A DNA stretch of 64,000 bases from CAG-698 sp964385755. GTDB taxonomy: Bacteria; Bacillota_I; Bacilli_A; ML615J-28; CAG-698. The stretch covers positions 1 to 64,000 of the forward strand of contig CAYLPZ010000006.1 of the NCBI GenBank assembly GCA_964385755.1, read 5' to 3'. Shown here piece by piece: positions 1 to 8,954 of this stretch. Position 1 is the first letter of the stretch. Each line of letters begins with the position of its first letter. A program made the position numbers and the translations under genes. Below the pieces are notes generated by a model that searched no databases, was not told where the DNA came from, and worked only from the letters and a program-made list of their open reading frames with translations.

Positions 1-9
1 TAATCATAT

Positions 10-216
10 TTGTTAGTACATATTTTTCAAAAAAATAAGGTGGCAAAGTCGGGTGCTTTACTTGCCTTTATATTTTTAATAGAAGGAACTAATAGAACTG
101 ATTACACTAGTATTATTATTGCCTTTCTATGCATAACTATTTGTGTTGCGAATATTATTATTTGCTTCTTAGGTAATATAAAAAATAAAAACGATGTTAA
201 TGTTGAAACAATTTAA
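10..216 (+). CDS. Possible small membrane protein
   Basis: A 68-codon frame starts at TTG and follows an in-frame TAA at 1-3, so it does not simply continue from outside the window. It shows two hydrophobic stretches (around residues 15-24 and 32-54) and a basic, Asn-rich tail, as expected of a small two-pass membrane protein. No Shine-Dalgarno sequence can be judged because the upstream DNA is missing. A rho-independent terminator follows about 55 bases after the stop, which supports transcription in this direction. I do not recognise a family. It could also be the end of a frameshifted longer gene. Confidence 0.35.
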   Translation: MLVHIFQKNKVAKSGALLAFIFLIEGTNRTDYTSIIIAFLCITICVANIIICFLGNIKNKNDVNVETI

Positions 217-271
217 TTATTTTATAATTAGTATAATAATATATTTAAATTATGATATATTAATACATATT

Positions 272-305
272 AAAAAAGTCTTAGATTACTCTAGGACTTT
301 TTTTT
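272..305. terminator. Bidirectional terminator
   Basis: A near-perfect hairpin (AAAAAGTCTTAGA / TCTAGGACTTTTT around a 4-base loop) is flanked by A-runs on the left and T-runs on the right. It can end the plus-strand frame at 10-216 and the minus-strand SDR gene, which converge here. Confidence 0.8.
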
Positions 306-327
306 ACAGAAAATTTATATAAAACTT

Positions 328-1119
328 CTATTTGATATGTTGTTTCTTAAGCCAAATTTTCATAACAAGCTTATGAGGTAATAGTTTAACTAATCGATAT
401 TGCGTTCTTGCAAAAGCTCCTGGAGTACAGACATCTTTAGGATTCTTTTTTATTGATTTTTTATATGCAGTTTCTACGATATACTTTGCTTCATATTCAT
501 GATCAAAATAGTTAATAACTGATTTTTTATTTGCTACATCGAAGAATTCAGTTTTAACCCAGTAAGGAGTAATTGCGATTACTCTAATCTTTTGTTTCCT
601 TAGTTCAACATTAAGGGCACGTGAAAAACTTAACACAAATGCTTTAGTTGCACCATAAAGATTAATATATGGAACTGGTTGAATACTACTCATTGAAGCA
701 AGATTAATAATACGTGCTTCTTCTTTCATATATGGAATAGTAAGATAAGACATTGCTTGCAGAGCTTTACAGTTTAAATCTACCATATTCATATTAACCT
801 GATAATCACTTTTAATAAATTCATCAAAAATACCAAACCCTGCACAATTTACTAGTAATACTACGTTAGGTTTATCTTTAGCTAATATATTTTTATATTC
901 ATCTAAACTATTTTCCTTTGATAAATCTAAAGCAAGTGGAATTATTTTTACATTTACTTCTTTTTGTAACTCTTCTAGACGTTCTTTTCTTCTTGCTATC
1001 GCATAAATCACATCAACTTTATAATACTTTTCAAGCATTGTTACAAATAATTTTCCCATGCCACTTGATGCACCTGTAATCACTGCAGCTCTTGTTTGAT
1101 TATTATTTAAATTTTCCAT
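328..1119 (-). CDS. Short-chain dehydrogenase/reductase (SDR)
   Basis: Classical SDR of 263 residues, the normal family length. The NAD(P)-binding motif TGASSGMG lies at residues 15-22, the structural NCAG motif near 91-94, Ser residues at 142-145, and the catalytic YxxxK is Y155-K159 (YGATK). Such enzymes interconvert hydroxyl and carbonyl groups with NAD(P)H. The KxxxR-like basic residues after the first helix (RRKER) suggest NADPH preference, which is inference. The gene is monocistronic, with a consensus promoter upstream and a shared terminator downstream. The substrate cannot be read from sequence. A hydroxysteroid substrate is conceivable given the bile salt hydrolase at 9 kb, but nothing here proves it. 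Confidence 0.9.
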   Translation of the reverse strand: MENLNNNQTRAAVITGASSGMGKLFVTMLEKYYKVDVIYAIARRKERLEELQKEVNVKIIPLALDLSKENSLDEYKNILAKDKPNVVLLVNCAGFGIFDEFIKSDYQVNMNMVDLNCKALQAMSYLTIPYMKEEARIINLASMSSIQPVPYINLYGATKAFVLSFSRALNVELRKQKIRVIAITPYWVKTEFFDVANKKSVINYFDHEYEAKYIVETAYKKSIKKNPKDVCTPGAFARTQYRLVKLLPHKLVMKIWLKKQHIK

Positions 1120-1146
1120 ACTTTTTTATATTCTCCTTTTTTATTT

Positions 1147-1175
1147 ATTATACTTTTATTTATAATTAATGTCAA
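1147..1175 (-). promoter_or_regulatory. Sigma-A-type promoter of the SDR gene
   Basis: On the minus strand, a perfect TTGACA (1170-1175) and a perfect TATAAT (1147-1152) are separated by 17 bases, 28 bases upstream of the SDR start codon. An AAGGAG site lies between. Confidence 0.8.
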
Positions 1176-1191
1176 ATTGATATTATTAAAT

Positions 1192-1222
1192 AAAAAATGT
1201 AGATGCAATTATCTACATTTTC
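1192..1222 (-). terminator. Terminator of the feo operon
   Basis: The minus strand reads AAAATGTAGAT, a 6-base loop, then ATCTACATTTT followed by more T. The hairpin overlaps the stop codon of the 56-aa FeoB-associated gene, so the transcript ends immediately after it. Confidence 0.8.
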
Positions 1223-1379
1223 TATTTTTTTGTTTATCATCTCTAAATGGACAAGACTCTTTAGAGCATCCTAAGCAACCTTTTTTTCTTCTTTTTATTA
1301 AATATATAATTATTAAAGAAACAATTATAATAAGAATTATTAGAATAATAATTGTAGGAACATTAATTATCGTAATCAT
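1209..1379 (-). CDS. FeoB-associated Cys-rich membrane protein
   Basis: A 56-codon gene on the minus strand whose ATG overlaps the feoB stop codon (TAATG), so it is probably translationally coupled. Residues 1-28 form one hydrophobic transmembrane helix, followed by the basic KRRKK. The tail then carries four cysteines in the order GCLGC...SCPF...KCR. This is the hallmark layout of the FeoB_associated family, a small membrane protein encoded after feoB in many Bacillota and thought to assist ferrous iron transport. The cysteines could bind iron or act in redox, which is inference. The opposite-strand frame across the same bases is a shadow. Confidence 0.9.
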   Translation of the reverse strand: MITIINVPTIIILIILIIIVSLIIIYLIKRRKKGCLGCSKESCPFRDDKQKNRKCR

Positions 1380-3727
1380 TACATTACTCCTATTATTCTA
1401 AATAATAATGCAAAAATTAAGCTACCAAAATATGCAATAAATAATTGGAAGAAAGCTACAAAGATCATCCATTTTCTACCTAATTCTCTTTTTACGCTTG
1501 CTAGTGCCGCAACACATGGAGTATATAATAAGCAGAAGATTAATAGGACAAAACAAGAATAAGGATTTATTAATGCTAAAATAGCTTCAGTAGAACCAAA
1601 TAGAATCATTAGTGTTGATACTACTCCCTCTTTAGCAAGTACTCCAGAGATTAATGCGGTAACAACACGATAATCACCAAGTCCTAATGGTTTAAATAAA
1701 ACACTTATTCCCCCAGCAAGTACTCCTAACATACTATTTTTAGATTCAGATACTAAGTTTAATCGAAAATCAAAGTTTTGTAAAAACCAAATAATGATAG
1801 TAGAAAGAAGAATAATTGTAAATGCTCTTTTTAGAAAATCTTCTACTTTTTCCCAAAGCAATTGTCCAACATTTTTTACACCAGGCATACGATAGTTTGG
1901 TAGTTCCATTACAAAAGGTACTGCCTCACCTTTAAAGAATACTTTTTTAGAGATAAAAGCAACTAAAATAGCTACTATAATGCCAATTACATATAATGAA
2001 ATCATTACAAGCCAGGCCCATTTATCAAAAAATAAAGCACATAAAAACGAATAAATCGGAAGTTTTGCGGAGCAGGACATAAATGGAGTTAAAAGAATTG
2101 TCATTTTTCTATCTCTATTAGATGATAATGTTCTTGTTGCCATAACCCCAGGAACAGTACAACCAAAGCCAATAAGCATTGGAACAATTGACTTTCCTGA
2201 CAATCCAATTTTTCTTAAAAGCCTATCCATTACAAAAGCAACACGAGCCATATAACCACTATCTTCTAAAATTGATAAGAAGAAAAACAAAACAACAATA
2301 ATTGGTAAAAATGAAATAACACTACCAATACCTGAGAAAATACCATCAATTACTAAACTATGTAATACAGGATGAACTTCCCATTTAGTAAACAAACTAT
2401 CAACCAAACTTGTTAAAATATCAACAAGATATTCAATACCATTTTGTAATAATGCACCAAACACATTAAATGTTAAGAAAAAGCATAATCCCATAATTAA
2501 AATAAACATTGGAATTGCGGTGTATTTTCCAGTTAATATTTTATCAATTTTTACGCTTCTAGCATGTTCTTTTGATTCATGCGGTTTTACAACACATTCA
2601 TCGCATACTTTTTTAATAAAACTATAGCGCATAGAAGCAATTGCACTACTACGGTCAAGACCACATTCTTCTTCCATTTGTAAAACGATATGTTCAATCA
2701 TTTCTTTTTCATTTTGGGAAAGATTTAATGCTTCAATTACAAGATTGTCATTTTCAATAACTTTTGTTGAAGCAAATCTTATTGGAATATTAGCTTTTAT
2801 ACAGTGATCTTCAATTAAACACATAATCCCATGAATTGCACGATGTACTGCACCATTATGATCATTTTCCGAACAAAAGTCGATTACAGCAGGCTTTTCT
2901 TGATAAAATGCAACATGCATAGCATGGCTAACAAGTTCATCTACGCCTTCATTCTTTTTTGCGGAAATTGGAACTACTGGTATTCCAAGCATTTCTTCCA
3001 TACGATTTATATTAATAGAACCACCATTGTTATCAACTTCATCCATCATATTTAATGCTAAAGTCATTGGAATACCTAATTCCATTAGTTGCAAAGTTAA
3101 ATATAAATTTCTTTCAATATTTGTAGCATCAACTATGTTAATAATTCCTTCAGGATTTTCTTTCAAAATAAATTGTCTAGAAACTATTTCTTCATCACTA
3201 TATGGAGATAAAGAGTAAATCCCAGGTAAATCAGTCACTTTTGTATTTTCTTTGCCACGGATTTTTCCTTCTTTTTGATCAACTGTTACTCCAGGAAAAT
3301 TACCAACATGTTGATTCATTCCAGTAAGCTGGTTAAATAATGTTGTTTTACCACAGTTTTGATTTCCAGCTAAAGCAAAAGATAACACTTTATTTTTTGG
3401 TAGAGGATTTTCATTAGTGTGATTATGATACTTTCCTCCTTCACCTAAACCTGGATGGTCATTTTTTGTTTTGATTTGTTTCTTTCTTTGTTTTGATAAT
3501 TCACTTATCTTTTCTATTTCAATGTTATCACTATCTGATAAACGAATTGTTAATTCATATCCATGTATCTCAATCTCCATCGGGTCACCCATTGGCGCAA
3601 GTTTAGACACTTTAACTTCTGTTCCAGGAATTAAACCCATATCTAAGAAGTGTTGTCTTAAAGATCCTGTTATTCCTATGGATAATATTTTCCCACATTC
3701 ACCTTTTTTTAATTCACTAAGTTTCAT
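1379..3727 (-). CDS. feoB: FeoA-FeoB fusion, ferrous iron transporter
   Basis: A 782-residue protein that fuses two normally separate Feo components. Residues 1-75 are an SH3-like FeoA domain (motif LRQHFLDMGLIPG). FeoB follows with its G domain: P-loop GNQNCGKTT (the usual Pro is Gln), NFPGVTV, DLPG, NMMD and SAK. Next come a helical spacer and the membrane part with two Gate domains, including GCTVPGVMATR. It imports Fe(II), gated by GTP. The ATG at 3727 has AAGGTG seven bases upstream; a GTG three codons earlier overlaps that site and is less likely. Downstream is the FeoB-associated Cys-rich gene. Confidence 0.97.
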   Translation of the reverse strand: MKLSELKKGECGKILSIGITGSLRQHFLDMGLIPGTEVKVSKLAPMGDPMEIEIHGYELTIRLSDSDNIEIEKISELSKQRKKQIKTKNDHPGLGEGGKYHNHTNENPLPKNKVLSFALAGNQNCGKTTLFNQLTGMNQHVGNFPGVTVDQKEGKIRGKENTKVTDLPGIYSLSPYSDEEIVSRQFILKENPEGIINIVDATNIERNLYLTLQLMELGIPMTLALNMMDEVDNNGGSININRMEEMLGIPVVPISAKKNEGVDELVSHAMHVAFYQEKPAVIDFCSENDHNGAVHRAIHGIMCLIEDHCIKANIPIRFASTKVIENDNLVIEALNLSQNEKEMIEHIVLQMEEECGLDRSSAIASMRYSFIKKVCDECVVKPHESKEHARSVKIDKILTGKYTAIPMFILIMGLCFFLTFNVFGALLQNGIEYLVDILTSLVDSLFTKWEVHPVLHSLVIDGIFSGIGSVISFLPIIVVLFFFLSILEDSGYMARVAFVMDRLLRKIGLSGKSIVPMLIGFGCTVPGVMATRTLSSNRDRKMTILLTPFMSCSAKLPIYSFLCALFFDKWAWLVMISLYVIGIIVAILVAFISKKVFFKGEAVPFVMELPNYRMPGVKNVGQLLWEKVEDFLKRAFTIILLSTIIIWFLQNFDFRLNLVSESKNSMLGVLAGGISVLFKPLGLGDYRVVTALISGVLAKEGVVSTLMILFGSTEAILALINPYSCFVLLIFCLLYTPCVAALASVKRELGRKWMIFVAFFQLFIAYFGSLIFALLFRIIGVM

Positions 3728-3751
3728 ATATAACACCTTTTTTATCGATTT

Positions 3752-3780
3752 ATTTTACTTTTAAATTTTGCTTTTGTCAA
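3752..3780 (-). promoter_or_regulatory. Promoter of the feo operon
   Basis: Minus strand: TTGACA (3775-3780), 17-base spacer, TAAAAT (3752-3757), ending about 25 bases before the feoAB start. No convincing Fur or DtxR/MntR palindrome was recognised around it. Confidence 0.7.
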
Positions 3781-3832
3781 TTATTTGATAAATTATTTCT
3801 TTTATTAATTGTTCTACTTTTATTATTTTTAT

Positions 3833-3864
3833 AAAAAAATGTGATTTTTCTACAAAATCACATT
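3833..3864 (-). terminator. Terminator of the 62-aa lipoprotein gene
   Basis: Minus strand: AATGTGATTTT, 5-base loop, AAAATCACATT, then seven T. It lies between the small lipoprotein stop and the feoAB promoter, so the two genes are separate transcripts. Confidence 0.8.
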
Positions 3865-3870
3865 ATTCAT

Positions 3871-4059
3871 TCAACATATTGTACAGATACCATCTACATA
3901 AACATGTGTATGATATTCATTTCCATTTTTCAAGTCATCAAAAGTTGCACCAGCACTTAATAAAACTTTGTTTGCAAAATGCTCTTGTTCTTTCTCGTTA
4001 CAACCAGTAAAAACAAATAATGAAAAAGCAAAAACTAAAAATAATTTTAAATACTTCAT
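3871..4059 (-). CDS. Small lipoprotein with C-terminal HxH and CxxC
   Basis: A 62-residue protein with a lipoprotein signal (hydrophobic core, then FVFTGC with the lipidated Cys near residue 20) and a mature part of only about 43 residues. The end of the protein holds HTH followed by CTIC as the last four residues, a possible metal or thiol-redox site. AAGGAG lies ten bases before the ATG, and a terminator follows the stop. It sits between potD and feoAB but is a separate unit from feoAB. I do not recognise a family. A role in iron handling is only suggested by location. Confidence 0.75.
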   Translation of the reverse strand: MKYLKLFLVFAFSLFVFTGCNEKEQEHFANKVLLSAGATFDDLKNGNEYHTHVYVDGICTIC

Positions 4060-4080
4060 GTATTCTTTTCTCCTTATTAA

Positions 4081-4108
4081 ATAATATTATGTTATACTTT
4101 TTTTACAA
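4081..4108 (-). promoter_or_regulatory. Possible promoter of the small lipoprotein gene
   Basis: Minus strand: TTGTAA (4103-4108), 16 bases, TATTAT (4081-4086), about 22 bases before the start codon. An overlapping TTGAAT/TATAAC pair is an alternative. Confidence 0.4.
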
Positions 4109-4130
4109 TATATTCAATTATTATAAAGTT

Positions 4131-5348
4131 CTATGACAAACTATTAAAGATTGTTTCACACGTAGTTAAATATTTATTTGATTTAGGCTTTAATAAATAT
4201 ACTTCTTTAGAATTAACAAGCGGATCAAGATAAACTGGATATTTTTCTAAAAAATCTTTTAGCGTTAGTGATATTTCACTATTTTCATCACCGTAATAAT
4301 ATTCATTATTTTCTGCTTCTATTAGGAAGATATTACACACATCTTTTAGTGTTGGAGAATATCCAATTGCTCTAGCGTTCTCATAGGCATTCTCTGGGTC
4401 AAGCATAAAATTAATAAAGCTATTTGCTAAAGTTACATTTTGTGAAGTGACTGGTATTACCATTGAATCAAAAAAAGCAGCTGTATTATTAGGAACAAAG
4501 ACATTAAAGTTTATATTTACATCTTTTGTACTTTCTTCATATACCAAATATAATGCATCAAAATAATCACCAAGTTGCGTATAACATAAATCCAAAAAAC
4601 CATTTGCCACATTTCTTTTAAGTTGATCATTATTGAATTCATCAAATTTTATTTGCTTAAGCGAATTTATTATCTCATTTTGCAAACTTACTGAAATATC
4701 ATTTTCAATCTGATTGCTTTCTTTACTAGTAATGTTAGGATCTAAGTTTTGAGATAATAGATAACTAGTAACTATCCATCTTGCTGTGTCATACATACCA
4801 ATTTTGACTTCTTCTTTAAATAAAGAACGATCATACAAACATTCAAATCCTTTTGAAGCAACTACTTCTGGTACATCACTTTTATTATCATTATAGATGA
4901 TTGAATATGCTCCCCAAAAGTAAGGCATAAAATAATCATTAAATACTTTACCTGTTTCTTCATCAATCATATTTTCATTTATTAATTTTGAAAGTGAATC
5001 TGTAAACATATCATTATAATTATGAAGATTTTCATATTCACTATTTTCACAATCTATTCTATATAAATATCCTTCTCGATATAATTGATATACTGTATAA
5101 TCACCAGGAATAGCCACATCATATGATGTTGTGTTTGATGTAATCTTTTGATACATTGCTTCACTTGATACTACATTTTCCTCAATTACTTTGCAATTAT
5201 ACTTTTCTTCAAATTTTTCTACTAGATCATGATTTATGTATTCACCCCAATTTAATAGATATAAACATTCGCTTGTATTATTTAATACAATCAAAGCAAA
5301 AACAGTAAATCCTATTAAAAAAATAGAAACACCTATTACTTTTTTCAT
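4131..5348 (-). CDS. potD: Spermidine/putrescine-binding protein PotD
   Basis: Solute-binding protein of the polyamine ABC importer, 405 residues. An N-terminal hydrophobic helix (about 5-22) without a lipobox Cys probably acts as a membrane anchor. The mature part opens with LYLLNWGEYI, the signature start of PotD/PotF proteins, and later carries YDVAIPGDY and WGAYSIIYN. It captures polyamines outside the membrane and hands them to PotBC. Its ATG overlaps the potC stop by one base (TAATG), placing it last in potABCD. The C-terminal half is somewhat longer than in E. coli PotD (348 residues), with an acidic loop around 180-230. Confidence 0.95.
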   Translation of the reverse strand: MKKVIGVSIFLIGFTVFALIVLNNTSECLYLLNWGEYINHDLVEKFEEKYNCKVIEENVVSSEAMYQKITSNTTSYDVAIPGDYTVYQLYREGYLYRIDCENSEYENLHNYNDMFTDSLSKLINENMIDEETGKVFNDYFMPYFWGAYSIIYNDNKSDVPEVVASKGFECLYDRSLFKEEVKIGMYDTARWIVTSYLLSQNLDPNITSKESNQIENDISVSLQNEIINSLKQIKFDEFNNDQLKRNVANGFLDLCYTQLGDYFDALYLVYEESTKDVNINFNVFVPNNTAAFFDSMVIPVTSQNVTLANSFINFMLDPENAYENARAIGYSPTLKDVCNIFLIEAENNEYYYGDENSEISLTLKDFLEKYPVYLDPLVNSKEVYLLKPKSNKYLTTCETIFNSLS

Positions 5349-6193
5349 TATCTTTTTTCTTCTTTCATTTTATTTTTTTCTCTCTTTGTTATAAAACTAA
5401 TAATAAATACTAATGCTAAAGTAACAAAAGTAAGTAAAGCATTAAATGCATAGGAGCCTTGAGAGAAATTCTTTTTTGTATAAGATGAATAAACGTAATT
5501 AGAGAAATTAGAAAAACCATTTCCTTGTGTATAAAATGATATTACAAAATCATCAATTGAAAGTGTAAAAGCAACTAATGCTCCTGTTAAGATTGATGTT
5601 GTTAATGAAGGAATAATCACTTTAAATAATGCTTTCCAAGGTGGACATCCTAAATCAATTGCGGCTTCAAAAAGTGATTCATCAGTTTGTTCTAACTTTG
5701 GTAAAACCATTAAAATAACATATGGAATTGTAAAGAATATATGCGCAACAAGCATTGTGGTAAAACCAAATATAGTTGGAAATAATGGCTTTAATAATGA
5801 AAAAATAATCATTATAGAAATACCTGTTACGATTTCTGAATTTAACATTGGAATTTGATTCAAAAAATCCATTGTTTTTCTCGCCTTTTTAGATAATGCA
5901 TGAATACCTATCGAAGCAAATAGGCCAAAGACAGTTGCAATTGCTGTTGTCCATAAACTTACTAAAAGAGAATCAATAATTGATGTATATAACTGTTTAT
6001 TTGTGAAAATCAATCTATAGTTATCTAGTGTAAAACCACCAAAAGAAAGTGGAGTAATAGAGTTTGCAGTCTTATTAAATGATTGATAAATTATTATTAC
6101 TATAGGAATATACATAATTGAAACAGTAAAGAAAATAAATAAACCTTTTAAGAACATAAATAAAACATCTTTAAATTTCTTTTTTTCTAACAT
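5348..6193 (-). CDS. potC: Spermidine/putrescine ABC permease PotC
   Basis: Integral membrane permease of 281 residues with six predicted helices. The cytoplasmic EAA loop reads EAAIDLGCPPWKALFKVIIP and docks with the ATPase PotA. FTLSIDDFVISFY near the end is typical of PotC. It pairs with PotB to form the translocation path. The gene overlaps potB by seven bases and potD by one, so translation is probably coupled. Confidence 0.96.
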   Translation of the reverse strand: MLEKKKFKDVLFMFLKGLFIFFTVSIMYIPIVIIIYQSFNKTANSITPLSFGGFTLDNYRLIFTNKQLYTSIIDSLLVSLWTTAIATVFGLFASIGIHALSKKARKTMDFLNQIPMLNSEIVTGISIMIIFSLLKPLFPTIFGFTTMLVAHIFFTIPYVILMVLPKLEQTDESLFEAAIDLGCPPWKALFKVIIPSLTTSILTGALVAFTLSIDDFVISFYTQGNGFSNFSNYVYSSYTKKNFSQGSYAFNALLTFVTLALVFIISFITKREKNKMKEEKR

Positions 6194-6987
6194 TTTTTTA
6201 CCTCTCTCTTTACTTGTATTTGATTAAAAATTACTATTATCACAATTATTACTATCGAAACAAATAAAGATAATAATGAACCAAAGTTATAGTTATTTTT
6301 TTCAAATACACCTTGTATCAAATTTCCAATTAAACGGACCTTACCTTGACCAATAGTTTGAGAAATAGCAAATCCCGTTGCGGCTGGCAAAAAAACCATT
6401 ATAACTCCTGACGAAACACCGGATAATGATAAAGGTAAGACTACTTTCAAAAATGTTTTTGCTGATGAAACTCCCAAGTCTTTTGAAGCTTCAATTAGTC
6501 CTCTATCCATTTTCTCTAAAACAATGTAAATAGGAAAAATCATAAATGGTAAATAAGTAGTCACAGTAACAAAGATAACTGCTTTTGTTGTTCCCACAAG
6601 ATTTAGAGCTTGAAATAAATCTGTTTGAAATAATCTAAGCCAAGAAACAATTCGTAGCATCGAATTTGACCACATAGGTAAAATCATTAGAAGTAGAAAT
6701 AACATTTTGTTTTTCATTTTAGAAAATGAAATAAAATAAGCGGTAGGATAGCCTAAAAGGATACAAATAATTACTGTAATTATTGCAACTTCTAATGAAT
6801 TCCATATTGCTTTTAGAATTGATGGATCATTTAATCTAGCATAAGCATCAAGTGAAAATGTCATGTTTGTAAAATCCATACCATTTGTATTTACAAATGT
6901 GAGCATGAACATCATCAGAAGTGGAATAACCACTAATATTATAAGCCAAATATAATAAGGTATTGCGAAAAACTTAAAGCGTTTCAT
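6187..6987 (-). CDS. potB: Spermidine/putrescine ABC permease PotB
   Basis: Membrane permease partner of PotC. I place the start at the ATG at 6987 (MKRFKFFAIPYYIW), which has GAGGAAG just upstream and overlaps the end of potA by 14 bases. An in-frame ATG at 7068 would add 27 polar residues read from inside potA and has no reason to be used. The resulting protein is 266 residues, near the family norm, with six helices and the EAA loop EASKDLGVSSAKTFLKVVLP. Confidence 0.95.
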   Translation of the reverse strand: MKRFKFFAIPYYIWLIILVVIPLLMMFMLTFVNTNGMDFTNMTFSLDAYARLNDPSILKAIWNSLEVAIITVIICILLGYPTAYFISFSKMKNKMLFLLLMILPMWSNSMLRIVSWLRLFQTDLFQALNLVGTTKAVIFVTVTTYLPFMIFPIYIVLEKMDRGLIEASKDLGVSSAKTFLKVVLPLSLSGVSSGVIMVFLPAATGFAISQTIGQGKVRLIGNLIQGVFEKNNYNFGSLLSLFVSIVIIVIIVIFNQIQVKREVKKC

Positions 6988-8848
6988 TTTTTTCTTCCTC
7001 GAGCTTTGCAAGTTTTTTTCCTTCTTCACGAAGTTTAACAATATGTTCAGGTTGATATTTATCTTCAACTTTCATTAAATGGATTTCGTAATAATCTATC
7101 TTAAGACCTATTCTTTCACCGATTTCAACGTTTTGATAATCTTCAACCATTAATATTGTGTCTGTGTTTTCAACCCTAACCCATATATTAAAATTAACGC
7201 CAGTAAAAGCTGTTTTTATTACTACTCCTTGAACAATTGCATTATCAACATCATCAAGCACTAAATCAAAGTCTTCAGGTCTTATAACTGCATCAACTAC
7301 TTCTCCTGGTACAAAAGTAGTAATATATGTCTTAAAGATTTGATTTAAGAAAAGTACTTTTTGATTGCCTAGATATGTTCCTTCAAAGATATTACAATTA
7401 TCATAATTTGCAATTATAAAACTTTTAGTTTGATTAATATCTTCACAATAAATATTATTAGGTGCAATTGTAAAGCCAATTTCTTCTCCAACTTTAAATT
7501 TATCTTCACTAATTAACTTTATGTTTTTACCATCAACTAATACTTCAACATCATATTTTCCACTATTAAATACACATGAATTGATTGTTCCAATAAATTT
7601 CGCATTATCAATAGAGCATACATCGAAGTCGCTCTTATCTACAATAACTTGGATTGGATCATTAGGCATAAAATTATGAGTTAATACTTTAAAAGTTTTA
7701 TTAAGCATATTAACTCTACGAGACTCAGGAAGAACACCTCTAATGATATTTGCGTCACCAATAAAAGAAGCTACAAATTTATTTGCTGGTTTGTTATAGA
7801 TTTCTTCTGGGTGTCCCATTTGTTGGATTTCTCCCTTATCCATAACTACAACAGTGTCACTCATTACCATTGCTTCTTCTTGGTCGTGTGTTACATAGAT
7901 AAATGTTATACCTAATTTTCTTTGCATGTCACGAAGCTCAAGGCGCATACTTTTCTTCAAAAGTAAATCAAGAGCAGATAATGGTTCATCTAAAAGAAGA
8001 ATTCTTGGTTTATTAACAATAGCCCTCGCAATAGCTACCCTTTGCATTTGTCCTCCAGATAATGAGGAAATGTTTCTATTTTCATACCCTTCTAGATTAA
8101 CAAATTTTAATGATTTTAAAACTTCATTATGAATAACATCTTCTTTAAATGACTTTTTATTTAATTTTTGTAACATTTGATAGTAAACATCATTTATTGA
8201 TAATCTATCTAATAATGCTTTTTTCCATTCTTTATAGTTTTTTGCTTTTATATTTGAATTTAAAACAAGCTTATTAGATACTAATAATTCTTCAATCTCT
8301 TCGATTTTTGAATCTATTTCTTTTTTACTATAGTTCTTTTCTATTTCTTTTAATGAATTTTTTACATTAAAATAGACTGATCTTATTGTTAAATATTCTG
8401 TTATATATTTCTTAACATCTTTTGGTTTTTCAATTAAAGATAAGGTCTTATTTAATGTATCTATTTCCTCTTCATCAAAGCCATTTTCTTCCATCATATT
8501 CATAATACCAATGTCATAAACATTTGAATAAATATTATTTCGCAGTCCAAAGGCAATATTATCATAAACATTTAAATGTGGAAAGAGTTCATGTTTTTGA
8601 AACACTGTGTTAATTGGTCTTTTATGGGCTTGCAAGTTTTGTATTTCTACACCATCGAGGAGTAGTTGTCCTTCTTGCATTGTCTCAAAGCCACCAATAA
8701 TACGAAGGGTAGTAGTTTTTCCACAACCAGATGGTCCTAGCAAAGTAACAAACTCATCTTCATTGATTGATAAATTAAAGTCTTTTAGTATTACTTGATC
8801 ACCAAATTTTTTGTTTATTCCTTTTAATTCTAATATTTTACGAACCAT
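6974..8848 (-). CDS. potA: Polyamine ABC ATPase PotA, with a large insertion
   Basis: ATPase of the polyamine importer. Walker A GPSGCGKTT is at residues 38-46, the Q-loop at TVFQKHELFPH, the signature LSGGQMQR at 263-270, Walker B ILLLDEP follows, and the switch His is in THDQEEA. At 624 residues it is far longer than the usual 350-380. About 135 charged residues (roughly 105-240) are inserted in the helical subdomain between Q-loop and signature. The C-terminus carries a long TOBE-like region (about 350-610). Mycoplasma PotA proteins are known to carry a comparable insertion, so it is probably an inherited lineage trait. First gene of potABCD. Confidence 0.95.
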   Translation of the reverse strand: MVRKILELKGINKKFGDQVILKDFNLSINEDEFVTLLGPSGCGKTTTLRIIGGFETMQEGQLLLDGVEIQNLQAHKRPINTVFQKHELFPHLNVYDNIAFGLRNNIYSNVYDIGIMNMMEENGFDEEEIDTLNKTLSLIEKPKDVKKYITEYLTIRSVYFNVKNSLKEIEKNYSKKEIDSKIEEIEELLVSNKLVLNSNIKAKNYKEWKKALLDRLSINDVYYQMLQKLNKKSFKEDVIHNEVLKSLKFVNLEGYENRNISSLSGGQMQRVAIARAIVNKPRILLLDEPLSALDLLLKKSMRLELRDMQRKLGITFIYVTHDQEEAMVMSDTVVVMDKGEIQQMGHPEEIYNKPANKFVASFIGDANIIRGVLPESRRVNMLNKTFKVLTHNFMPNDPIQVIVDKSDFDVCSIDNAKFIGTINSCVFNSGKYDVEVLVDGKNIKLISEDKFKVGEEIGFTIAPNNIYCEDINQTKSFIIANYDNCNIFEGTYLGNQKVLFLNQIFKTYITTFVPGEVVDAVIRPEDFDLVLDDVDNAIVQGVVIKTAFTGVNFNIWVRVENTDTILMVEDYQNVEIGERIGLKIDYYEIHLMKVEDKYQPEHIVKLREEGKKLAKLEEEKNETL

Positions 8849-8889
8849 TTTTTTACTCCCTTTTATTTAAAAATAAATAAGTATAAGAT

Positions 8890-8918
8890 ATTATAGCAAA
8901 CACTTATAATAATGTCTA
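8890..8918 (-). promoter_or_regulatory. Promoter of potABCD
   Basis: Minus strand: TAGACA (8913-8918), 17 bases, TATAAT (8890-8895). GGGAG lies close to the potA ATG. A TTTCGAAA palindrome sits just upstream of the -35 and might be a protein-binding site. Confidence 0.7.
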
Positions 8919-8954
8919 AATATTTCGAAAAATAATTGATTTGCGTAACGTTTT

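Noticed and set aside
328..1119. SDR gene as a definite 7-alpha-hydroxysteroid dehydrogenase
   Set aside because: Only general SDR motifs are visible, and the gene is a separate transcript 8 kb from bsh.
1177..1401. Plus-strand frame of 74 codons
   Set aside because: It is the shadow of the FeoB-associated gene and its terminator, which read sensibly on the minus strand.
3728..3870. Fur box upstream of feoAB
   Set aside because: The region is AT-rich, but no 19-base palindrome close to the Fur or DtxR consensus could be found.
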